A DNA stretch of 28,948 bases from Patescibacteria group bacterium. Its GTDB lineage: Bacteria; Patescibacteriota; Patescibacteriia; UBA2591; UBA6264. Below, piece by piece: positions 22,972-28,234 of this stretch. The notes under the pieces are model-generated. The model was not told where the DNA came from. It searched no databases and worked only from the letters and a program-made list of their open reading frames with translations. The translations under genes were made by a program, and so were the position numbers. Position 1 is the stretch's first letter. Every line of letters starts with the position of its first letter. Where the stretch lies: contig JAHIMV010000044.1 in the NCBI GenBank assembly GCA_018896315.1, positions 1 through 28,948 of the forward strand, read 5' to 3'.

Positions 22972-23035
22972 TGTAAGCATCGGCTTACACGGATTTTGAT
23001 CGAAGTCCTACCGCAAGGCAGGGCTTTTGATTTTT
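22972..23035 (+). ncRNA. Candidate small RNA A, convergent to the NYN nuclease gene
   Basis: The predicted transcript begins near 22972 with TGTAAGC-ATCG-GCTTACA (a perfect 7-bp stem with a 4-nt loop). It then has a single-stranded middle and ends in a stem at 23004-23025 (AGTCCT/AGGGCT, one A-C mismatch, CC/GG) closed by a GCAA tetraloop and followed by TTTTGATTTTT. The terminator run ends two bases before the NYN stop codon. A defined promoter, compact folds and terminator within 100 bp argue for a small RNA. It may instead be a bidirectional terminator of the NYN gene with a chance promoter. Confidence 0.45.
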
Positions 23036-23036
23036 A

Positions 23037-23648
23037 TTATCTTTTTTTAAAGCGATCCATATTTAAGCGATATTCAAAATCATCCGCCCATAAAATTTCT
23101 TCAATAATACCTTCCCTCTTGGCATCAATTACTTCACGTCCAATATGACCACGCGCACTCATAACAATAATTTGTTTCTTATATTCTTCCTTTAAATAAC
23201 GAAGTGCGGCAACAAGATCACCGTCCCCAGAAAATAACACAATAGTATCGTAATTATCGCGCTCGCGTATTAAATCAACGGCCATTTCAACATCAAGATC
23301 GCATTTCTTTTTAAATCCATAAACATTATCAGGACTATGCATATATTTCACCCTCTTATCAATAACATTAAAACCATTTAAATCAGCCGTGTGAAGTATA
23401 TACTTTGACCAATCGGTTAATTCTGTTGCTTTTTCATCCTGACCATAATCGGAACCATAATAAAAACGCCTAAGAAATCTATGTCCATAAGTAAAATGTC
23501 TAACCAATACAGCCAATTCCCTTATTCCCACACGCCATTTAAGACCATGTTTCCATTTTTCAACATTTCCAAAATCAACTATTACTATAGTTCTTTCTTT
23601 TTTATTATCAAAATATTTAAAAAAATCATTAATTTCTTGCTTGTTCAT
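23037..23648 (-). CDS. NYN-domain (LabA/PIN-like) nuclease
   Basis: NYN proteins are PIN-like, metal-dependent ribonucleases. The 203-residue protein has the expected acidic residues: Asp25 in IVDFGNVE, Asp117 and Asp119 in KKKCDLDVEMAVDLI, and Asp142 and Asp144 in LFSGDGDLVAALRYL. These are spaced as in LabA/NYN domains, with no extra domain. The ATG overlaps the stop of a 34-codon upstream frame by ATGA, and that frame is a fragment of another gene's 5' end. A candidate small RNA converges on its stop codon. It may be a housekeeping RNA-processing enzyme or part of an accessory defence/toxin module; the sequence does not decide. Confidence 0.85.
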   Translation of the reverse strand: MNKQEINDFFKYFDNKKERTIVIVDFGNVEKWKHGLKWRVGIRELAVLVRHFTYGHRFLRRFYYGSDYGQDEKATELTDWSKYILHTADLNGFNVIDKRVKYMHSPDNVYGFKKKCDLDVEMAVDLIRERDNYDTIVLFSGDGDLVAALRYLKEEYKKQIIVMSARGHIGREVIDAKREGIIEEILWADDFEYRLNMDRFKKR

Positions 23649-23749
23649 ATAATTAAGTAAACTTTTGTAAATTCTCTAAAATATTCTTTTCTAACTTCCG
23701 AATAGCTAGTTCCAGGAAGTTTTTTTATTTTTGTTTGATGAGGTATCAT
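23645..23749 (-). pseudogene. Remnant of a BECR-like gene 5' end fused into the NYN leader
   Basis: The 34-codon frame begins MIPHQTKIKKLPGTSYSEVR. The first 20 residues match the N-terminus of the 26154-26564 protein with one change, and the DNA match covers about 70 bp including the AAATTTTTATGATACC start region. It then diverges and stops with TGA at 23645-23647, overlapping the NYN ATG by 4 nt. It looks like a broken copy after recombination. It may now act as a coupled leader peptide for the NYN gene. Confidence 0.6.
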
Positions 23750-23775
23750 AAAAATTTTTACCTCTAAATTTTTGG

Positions 23776-23796
23776 CAAGGTCTGACCTTGTCTTTT
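23776..23796 (+). terminator. CAAGGT-CTG-ACCTTG hairpin after the SWIM gene
   Basis: CAAGGT (23776-23781) and ACCTTG (23785-23790) pair perfectly with a CTG loop, followed on the plus strand by TCTTTTT. On the minus strand it follows the SWIM-protein stop by about 30 nt, with AT-rich sequence after it, so it may act in both directions. Confidence 0.5.
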
Positions 23797-23822
23797 TGCC
23801 TTCTGTTTAGCTCTATCACAGA

Positions 23823-24572
23823 TTAGTCAATATCTTGCTCGTCAAATAGTTTTACAAGCGGCGCTTCCCAGTCAAAACAGGTGGATTGACCGCAAAGTTT
23901 TTCAAACGCTTTAATGCACGCTGGATCAAGCTTGACGTATTCTTTAAGCGCATCAACTGTCTTATAAATAAATCCGCCAACTGCGCCGTCAGAATCGTCA
24001 ACCCCGCCTATACATAATTTTTTATCAAGCCGTAACAGCATATCAACTAATAATTTTGTTATTTGCTCGCTTACTGGCAATTCTGACACAATAGCTGACA
24101 AACGACTACATCCTTCTAAAAGCGAATCCTGATAGGCAAACCAAATGCGAGACGGGCCACGATACGGTTTAATATACCGCATAGTGGCAGTGATAGATTT
24201 TTTGACTGCGGCTAATTCTTCTTTGCTTAATATTCCCAATTGACCACTGCATTTTGGCGTATCAATTAATTGCTTATCTTCTTCTGTAAGTGGTTCGCCT
24301 CTCATAAGCGCGTAGATAGCCACAGCCACCATATGTTTGCAAAGCGTGTCTTGCTGGCCAAGATAACATTCGCAAACACCTCTATCATGATATTGATTAT
24401 CAACATAAACTTTATACGGCTTAGTCCCTAAAACAATCGCAAAAAATCCGTTTAACTCTTCCTTAAACTGCGTCACTTTACCATCCTCATACAAGCAAAC
24501 CGCCCGCTCAAATGTCGGCCCGTCAGTGGCAAATTTAATTTTATCTAAATCGTAAGCTGGTAACATTAACAT
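23823..24572 (-). CDS. SWIM zinc-finger protein
   Basis: From the ATG at 24572 the product has 249 residues. A SWIM motif CxCx(n)CxH lies near residues 67-80 (C-E-C-YLGQQDTL-C-K-H), preceded by the usual strand run FFAIVLGTKPYKVYV and followed by a helix (VAVAIYALMRGEPL). SWIM domains bind DNA or protein and occur in helicases, MULE transposases and bacterial stand-alone proteins. The remaining 150 residues look helical, with several Cys, and I do not recognise them. An upstream TTG at 24584 could also start it. The PIF1-like helicase gene lies 56 nt upstream on the same strand, so the pair may be co-expressed. Its codon use looks less AT-biased than its neighbours, suggesting transfer. Confidence 0.75.
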   Translation of the reverse strand: MLMLPAYDLDKIKFATDGPTFERAVCLYEDGKVTQFKEELNGFFAIVLGTKPYKVYVDNQYHDRGVCECYLGQQDTLCKHMVAVAIYALMRGEPLTEEDKQLIDTPKCSGQLGILSKEELAAVKKSITATMRYIKPYRGPSRIWFAYQDSLLEGCSRLSAIVSELPVSEQITKLLVDMLLRLDKKLCIGGVDDSDGAVGGFIYKTVDALKEYVKLDPACIKAFEKLCGQSTCFDWEAPLVKLFDEQDID

Positions 24573-24628
24573 ATTTTTCGTCAAATTAGCTTCATTTTGG
24601 AGATTATCGTTTTTTTTAGTTACTTCTT

Positions 24629-25864
24629 CTATTTCGACAAATTTTTAAATTCTTTATCTTTCTCAACTATATCTGGATTCACACGCAAAGCAATATTGTT
24701 TATCCCCATTAAACGTATTCCGTCTAATCGTCTAACTCTTGATAGAGCCACATATCCCATACCATATTCAAATGACTTACTTAAATCAATTTCGGCCGCG
24801 TCTAGGCTCATCCCCTGACTTTTGTGAACTGTAATAGCCCACGCTAATCGCAAAGGAATTTGGCTAACATGGGCAATAATATGATCGTCTTCTTCAATAT
24901 TCCAGCTTGTAGGGGTCGCAATAATTTCATTCCCTGACTTTATCTTTACTATTGGACAATCATTTTGATTAAAACCAACAACTATTCCCAATGTGCCATT
25001 CACATACCCTTTATCAAAATTATTTCTAACAAACATAACCAATGCGCCTTTTTTAAGTTTTAATATTTCCGGAGCCAGACACCCCTTTTTAAGGGAATCA
25101 ATAAGTTCTCGCGGCCCGCTTGAAGTCATGTGATATGTCATCTCTTCTCCTGAAATCTTCGAAAGTTCATTATCATTAATTGCGTCAACATTTATGTTAT
25201 GGGTATAAAGTTTGGTGGGATTAATTTGCCACATAACAGATTTATATAATCTTGTTTTTAATTGATTCAAAACATTCTCTCCTGCTTTATTCTCTCTCAT
25301 AGTGTTTAAAATATTAATAAATGCAATATCATCCTGCCTGTATTGCTTATCCAGATAACATACCTTTAGGTCTGCTCGCTGCCATACGTGGGAGTCATAA
25401 GCAAATTTGACTCCCTCGTTTTCTCTATTAACTGGTGGCAATTGAAAAAAATCACCACTCATAATCACTTGTAGTCCGCCAAAAGAGAGAAATGGATTTT
25501 TAATCGCCTTGCAAATTTTATCAACAAGGTCAAGGCGATAGGCATCAAGCATTGATATTTCATCAATGATTAAAATTTTTGTGTCTCTTATTCTTTTTCT
25601 CAACTTTTTCTTTTTAACAAGCTTTTTAATTTTTGAATCGCTTAAATTTTTATTAATACCTATGCCGCTCCATGAATGAATAGTAATCCCATCAAGATGG
25701 ATGGCTGAAATACCGGTTGACGCTGTAATGCCAGTTTTAATTTTCTTTTTTTTAAGATATTTAATAAATTGATTCAATAAAAAAGTCTTACCCGTTCCAG
25801 CAGAACCAGTAAGAAATATATTCTGCCCTGATTTTAATATTTCTAATGCTTGAGCATGAGTCAT
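24629..25864 (-). CDS. PIF1-like SF1B DNA helicase
   Basis: The 411-residue ATPase has Walker A GSAGTGKT (20-27), motif Ia (ITASTGISAIHLDGITIHSW), Walker B LIIDEISML (98-106), motif III SGDFFQLPPV, and the C-terminal motifs ITVHKSQGMSLDAAEIDL and GYVALSRVRRLDGIRL. These define the PIF1/RRM3-like branch, which moves 5'-3' and unwinds G-quadruplexes and forked DNA. It lacks a long C-terminal extension, so it is the minimal form common in CPR and phage genomes. R1 copy 2 begins 17 nt upstream of the ATG, and the SWIM gene follows 56 nt after the stop. It may serve genome maintenance or be brought in by mobile DNA. Confidence 0.92.
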   Translation of the reverse strand: MTHAQALEILKSGQNIFLTGSAGTGKTFLLNQFIKYLKKKKIKTGITASTGISAIHLDGITIHSWSGIGINKNLSDSKIKKLVKKKKLRKRIRDTKILIIDEISMLDAYRLDLVDKICKAIKNPFLSFGGLQVIMSGDFFQLPPVNRENEGVKFAYDSHVWQRADLKVCYLDKQYRQDDIAFINILNTMRENKAGENVLNQLKTRLYKSVMWQINPTKLYTHNINVDAINDNELSKISGEEMTYHMTSSGPRELIDSLKKGCLAPEILKLKKGALVMFVRNNFDKGYVNGTLGIVVGFNQNDCPIVKIKSGNEIIATPTSWNIEEDDHIIAHVSQIPLRLAWAITVHKSQGMSLDAAEIDLSKSFEYGMGYVALSRVRRLDGIRLMGINNIALRVNPDIVEKDKEFKNLSK

Positions 25865-25880
25865 AAAAATTACGAAAAAT

Positions 25881-25950
25881 CTGGAAAAATCGCTCTAAAA
25901 TCCTTTACTGAAGCGCCTTTACGAACACTGATTTAGAGGGACAGTCCCCA
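25881..25950 (+). repeat. Repeat R1, copy 2 (diverged centre)
   Basis: It shares CTGGAAAAATCGCTCTAAAA, TCCT.TACTGAAGCGCCTTT and TTTAGAGGGACAGTCCCCA with the other copies. The middle (ACGAACACTG) has lost the pairing for the outer and inner stems, so only the terminal GGGA-CAG-TCCC hairpin survives. It lies between the PIF1 start codon and a truncated gene fragment. Confidence 0.65.
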
Positions 25951-25960
25951 TTTCCAAAAA

Positions 25961-25995
25961 CTGGTTTTTTTATCTTTCCTTGGATCAAAACCCAC
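25961..25995 (-). pseudogene. Truncated 5' fragment of the four-helix membrane protein gene
   Basis: These 35 bp match the first 11-12 codons of the 26725-27165 gene (27131-27165) with about five changes. The ATG has become GTG, and the reading is GFDPRKDKK against DFDSKKDKK. The match continues into the upstream leader (to about 26040), while the 3' side breaks into R1 copy 2 and stops at a TAA. It is a dead copy created by recombination or R1 insertion. Confidence 0.65.
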
Positions 25996-26040
25996 AATAA
26001 TCTTAAATAAATTTATCTCTCAATTAAATTTTCAGCATTT
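25996..26040 (-). repeat. Leader repeat R2, copy a
   Basis: A near-identical leader (plus-strand core CTCAATTAAATTTTC preceded by TTAAATAAATTTAT) stands upstream of three or four accessory genes: here before the truncated fragment, at 27166-27210, at 27646-27682, and in part at 26621-26640. It may carry a shared promoter or translation signal. Confidence 0.6.
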
Positions 26041-26048
26041 TCGGCTCT

Positions 26049-26063
26049 AAAAGTTATCCACAG
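26049..26063 (+). promoter_or_regulatory. DnaA-box-like 15-mer, copy 2
   Basis: AAAAGTTATCCACAG contains the consensus DnaA box TTATCCACA (26054-26062). It is identical to the minus-strand site at 22923-22937 and lies 9 nt before the -35 of a strong plus-strand promoter candidate. Confidence 0.5.
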
Positions 26064-26072
26064 TATAACAAA

Positions 26073-26100
26073 TTGACAAAAAATTTTAATCTGTTATAGT
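26073..26100 (+). promoter_or_regulatory. Strong plus-strand promoter candidate for small RNA B
   Basis: A perfect -35 TTGACA (26073-26078), a 16-bp spacer, and TATAGT (26095-26100) preceded by TG one base before it (extended -10). No plus-strand gene follows; only a 50-nt structured stretch that ends in a terminator. Confidence 0.6.
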
Positions 26101-26106
26101 ACTAAT

Positions 26107-26155
26107 AAATCCTCGGCCAGGAGTTTATACACTCCACATTGGCGGTGGATTTTTT
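26107..26155 (+). ncRNA. Candidate small RNA B, convergent to the BECR-like nuclease gene
   Basis: The predicted RNA of about 49 nt can form three stems: TCCT/AGGA (26110-26113 with 26119-26122), GGAGT/ACTCC (26120-26124 with 26131-26135), and the terminator TCCAC/GTGGA (26133-26137 with 26145-26149) followed by six T. The middle stem excludes the other two, an attenuator-like choice. The T-run overlaps the stop codon of the convergent 26154-26564 gene. It may be an antitoxin-like or regulatory RNA, or the terminator of a vanished gene. Confidence 0.5.
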
Positions 26156-26564
26156 ATTCTGGCGGAAAACAAGACATAAAATATTTACTCTTGCCTCGTT
26201 TAGATTCTTTTATTTGAACGTAAAATAATTCTTTTTTTTTGGTTAATCCGGCAAATCGATGAAGTTTTTCATTTGATTTATTAGGATTCTGTTTGGAAGA
26301 TGGCTGATTTTTTGACTTTTTAATTACCTCAACAGCAGCGGCAAAATATTTTAATCTTTTAAATCTTTCTCTTGGTCCTTTTTGAGTTAAATGAATCCAA
26401 AAAAAATCAAAAAATATTTTTTGCTTTTTAAAATAAGCTGATTTTATATAAGGCTTTCGTTTGGTTTTTGATTTTATTTGTTTAAATAAATCTTTTGCGC
26501 TTTTTCTAACTTCCGAATAGCTAGTCCCAGGAAGTTTTTTTATTTTTGTTTGATAAGGTATCAT
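26154..26564 (-). CDS. Possible BECR/RelE-fold nuclease-like protein
   Basis: The 136-residue, strongly basic protein has a Lys-rich N-terminal half (KIKKLPGTSYSEVRKSAKDL) and a C-terminal pattern of strands (RFAGLTKKKELFYVQIKESK, then SKYFMSCFPPE). This reminds me of the Barnase-EndoU-ColicinE5/D-RelE (BECR) group of RNases, in which the final strand often ends near an FP dipeptide. The catalytic residues cannot be assigned with confidence. A broken copy of its 5' end lies before the NYN gene at 23645-23749. No antitoxin-like ORF is adjacent, but a small RNA candidate converges on its stop codon. It could equally be an RNA- or DNA-binding protein of unknown role. Confidence 0.45.
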   Translation of the reverse strand: MIPYQTKIKKLPGTSYSEVRKSAKDLFKQIKSKTKRKPYIKSAYFKKQKIFFDFFWIHLTQKGPRERFKRLKYFAAAVEVIKKSKNQPSSKQNPNKSNEKLHRFAGLTKKKELFYVQIKESKRGKSKYFMSCFPPE

Positions 26565-26586
26565 AAAAATTTACCCGCCCCTCTTT

Positions 26587-26712
26587 GCCCTGTACTCAAT
26601 TAAACTGTAGTTCAGGGCTTAATTAAATTTTCGGGTTGTTATTCCCTGTCCAGGTTCAACCTGAGCATTATTAACTGATTATTTTTATATTGTATTGATC
26701 TCCCTAATCAAT
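26587..26712. repeat. Spacer with three small hairpins between the membrane protein and BECR-like genes
   Basis: GCCCTG (26587-26592) pairs with CAGGGC (26613-26618). CAGGT (26651-26655) pairs with ACCTG (26659-26663). ATTGAT (26694-26699) pairs with ATCAAT (26707-26712), just after the membrane-protein stop. The stretch 26621-26640 is a partial R2 leader copy. The 160-bp spacer holds no ORF. Confidence 0.4.
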
Positions 26713-26724
26713 CTTCTTATATTC

Positions 26725-27165
26725 TTATCTTCTTAAACCAAAAATTGTATCTATTAAGCGTGGTATAGTTCTATCTATCCCAAAACTCATAATAAAGGAC
26801 ATTGGTGCCGATAAGCAATAAAATAAATAATTACTTGTTGACTGAAAAATATGAAGAAAACCAAAAACAAGAAGACTGATCATAATCAAGGTAGGAAAAT
26901 AGACAATTATATAAACAGGTATAGCCGGTACATTATGTTCATTTCTACTTGACTGATATGCAATAAGAGAAAAACCAATAAAACACCATGATAAACTCCA
27001 CAAAAATCTTGGATAATTATTTATACTTTTTATTTCATTATTATAAAACATAAAATCCGAACCCAAAAAAATAAGTGATACGATAATTAAAAAAACACCT
27101 ATAAGGCCATAAATTATAGAAAAAATTATCCTGTTTTTTTTATCTTTTTTTGAATCAAAATCCAT
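26725..27165 (-). CDS. Four-helix membrane protein of unknown function
   Basis: The 146-residue protein has a charged N-terminus (MDFDSKKDKKNR) and four predicted membrane helices at about residues 13-33, 53-70, 80-103 and 110-130, with a short basic C-terminus. There is no signal peptide cleavage site, no enzymatic motif and no family that I recognise. Its leader (R2 copy b) and first codons exist as a truncated duplicate at 25961-26040. R1 copy 3 lies upstream. A small membrane protein in a repeat-rich accessory block could be an immunity, toxin or abortive-infection component, but nothing in the sequence proves that. Confidence 0.6.
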   Translation of the reverse strand: MDFDSKKDKKNRIIFSIIYGLIGVFLIIVSLIFLGSDFMFYNNEIKSINNYPRFLWSLSWCFIGFSLIAYQSSRNEHNVPAIPVYIIVYFPTLIMISLLVFGFLHIFQSTSNYLFYCLSAPMSFIMSFGIDRTIPRLIDTIFGLRR

Positions 27166-27210
27166 AATAATCTTAAATAAATTTATCTTTCAATTAAATT
27201 TTCAGGATTT
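27166..27210 (-). repeat. Leader repeat R2, copy b
   Basis: This is the leader of the four-helix membrane protein gene. Together with 27131-27165 it aligns with 25961-26040 over about 80 bp. On the minus strand it has TTGAAA about 30 nt before the ATG, a possible -35, but no well-placed -10. Confidence 0.55.
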
Positions 27211-27217
27211 TATTTAT

Positions 27218-27316
27218 GGTTAAATTTTTGCCAAACTGGAAAAATCGCTCTAAAATTCTCTACTAAAGCGCCTTTCAGAGTGCCGATTTAGAGGGACAGT
27301 CCCCAAATTGTAAAAT
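27218..27316 (+). repeat. Repeat R1, copy 3
   Basis: This is the best-preserved uninterrupted copy. It includes the upstream block GGTTAAATTTTTGCCAAAC (27218-27236), also found before copy 1, then the AAAATCGCTCTAAAAT core, CAGAGTGCCGATTTA and GAGGGACAGTCCCC, ending in AAATTGTAAAAT exactly as copy 1 does. It fills the gap between the membrane protein and the next gene. Confidence 0.7.
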
Positions 27317-27318
27317 AA

Positions 27319-27645
27319 TTAATTTTTTATCCTACTATTAATACCTAAAATTCTACTTTTCAATAAATCATTATAATGTTGTTTTAATTTTTTCTTAGAC
27401 TCTTTACTTTCATACTTAGTTATCATAGACAAAATAACATTAAAAGTTTTTTTTGCTTTTTTAATTCTCTGATTTTCTCTAGCTATAATTTCTGTACTTT
27501 TCATAATGTCTCCTATAACACCTTTTATCACAAAATCTAAATATTTTTCTACTGTCATACCGACAAATTTTGCATCCTCCCCTAAATTTTTCTCTATATC
27601 CTTTTGAGTAGGAATTGGATATTTTGCAAAAATTCTTCTGCTCAT
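27319..27645 (-). CDS. Hypothetical helical protein (108 aa)
   Basis: Translation probably starts at the ATG at 27645 (MSRRIFAKYPIPTQKDIEKN). The frame reaches a TTG further up, but that lies in the R2 leader repeat. The product is basic and predicted almost wholly helical, with charged stretches NQRIKKAKKTFNVIL and SKESKKKLKQHYNDLL. It has no Cys, no membrane helix and no motif that I recognise. The stop codon lies just past the end of R1 copy 3. A small regulatory or structural role is possible but not supported. Confidence 0.55.
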   Translation of the reverse strand: MSRRIFAKYPIPTQKDIEKNLGEDAKFVGMTVEKYLDFVIKGVIGDIMKSTEIIARENQRIKKAKKTFNVILSMITKYESKESKKKLKQHYNDLLKSRILGINSRIKN

Positions 27646-27682
27646 GTTCTTAAATTTATTTCTCAATTAAATTTTCGGGGTT
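27646..27682 (-). repeat. Leader repeat R2, copy c
   Basis: The minus-strand leader shares the GAAAATTTAATTGAGA block and an AAATTTA tract with copies a and b, here placed directly before the 108-residue protein gene. It also overlaps the stop region of the upstream 170-residue gene. Confidence 0.5.
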
Positions 27683-28194
27683 TATTTTTTCCTTAAACAA
27701 TCAATTTCTTTCGTTTTACCGCCCACTACAACCTTCCAAAAATTCCATCCATCTACAGGATAACCACAAATAAATCTTGCAGCACCCGACGGAGAATTGA
27801 AAATCTTACCGTTTAGTTCAACTTCTTTTAAATTAACTAAACTGGCATTATACTTTTTCCCTTTGGTAGTTCCAAAAATTTTTATACCCTTTCTGTTAAT
27901 GCTTTCTATTTTATTACTATTTTTGGTTTTTTCTTTTACATTAAAACTATATGCCATATCCTCTACGGCTACTAATTTTGCTTTTCTCATCACTTTATTA
28001 ACTGCTCGTGGTATATCATCAAAATAATTAAATATTTCATTCTGTGGCTTTATGCCCTTTGTCTTATTGGCCTCTAAGTGCGCATTCCCGCAGGTCCAAA
28101 AAGGAGTTTTATCTTTATTTTTACCAACTTTATTCGGCAAATTGTTAGTAAAAAACCGGATTGTAATACCTATTGTTTTGTTATCTTTCTTCAT
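27682..28194 (-). CDS. Hypothetical protein with RAMA/DUF4357-like C-terminus
   Basis: The 170-residue protein has two parts. Residues 1-80 (TIGITIRFFTNNLPNK, TCGNAHLEANKTKGI, then NYFDDIPRAVNKVM) form an uncharacterised module that I associate with hypothetical proteins of CPR genomes. Residues 120-170 contain LNGKIFNSPSGAARFICG, then GWNFWKVVVGGKTKEID. The SPSGAA...GW-FW pattern is like DUF4357/RAMA domains, which are often attached to restriction or modified-DNA reader proteins. This suggests a DNA-linked or phage-defence role, but that is an inference. The gene starts at a clear ATG and is followed closely by the 108-residue gene. Confidence 0.6.
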   Translation of the reverse strand: MKKDNKTIGITIRFFTNNLPNKVGKNKDKTPFWTCGNAHLEANKTKGIKPQNEIFNYFDDIPRAVNKVMRKAKLVAVEDMAYSFNVKEKTKNSNKIESINRKGIKIFGTTKGKKYNASLVNLKEVELNGKIFNSPSGAARFICGYPVDGWNFWKVVVGGKTKEIDCLRKK

Positions 28195-28234
28195 AATTTT
28201 TAAATTAATTATTATTGATTATAACTTATTTTTA

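Noticed and set aside
24585..24628. Small gene or antitoxin between the SWIM and PIF1 genes
   Set aside because: The 44-nt gap is too short and holds only a few codons before a stop.
22923..26063. DnaA boxes as evidence for a replication origin
   Set aside because: Only two boxes 3 kb apart, with no dnaA/dnaN neighbourhood and no cluster; a regulatory role is more likely.
22601..27316. CRISPR array made of the R1 copies
   Set aside because: Copies are 1.4-3.3 kb apart, differ in length and lack spacers; no cas gene is present.
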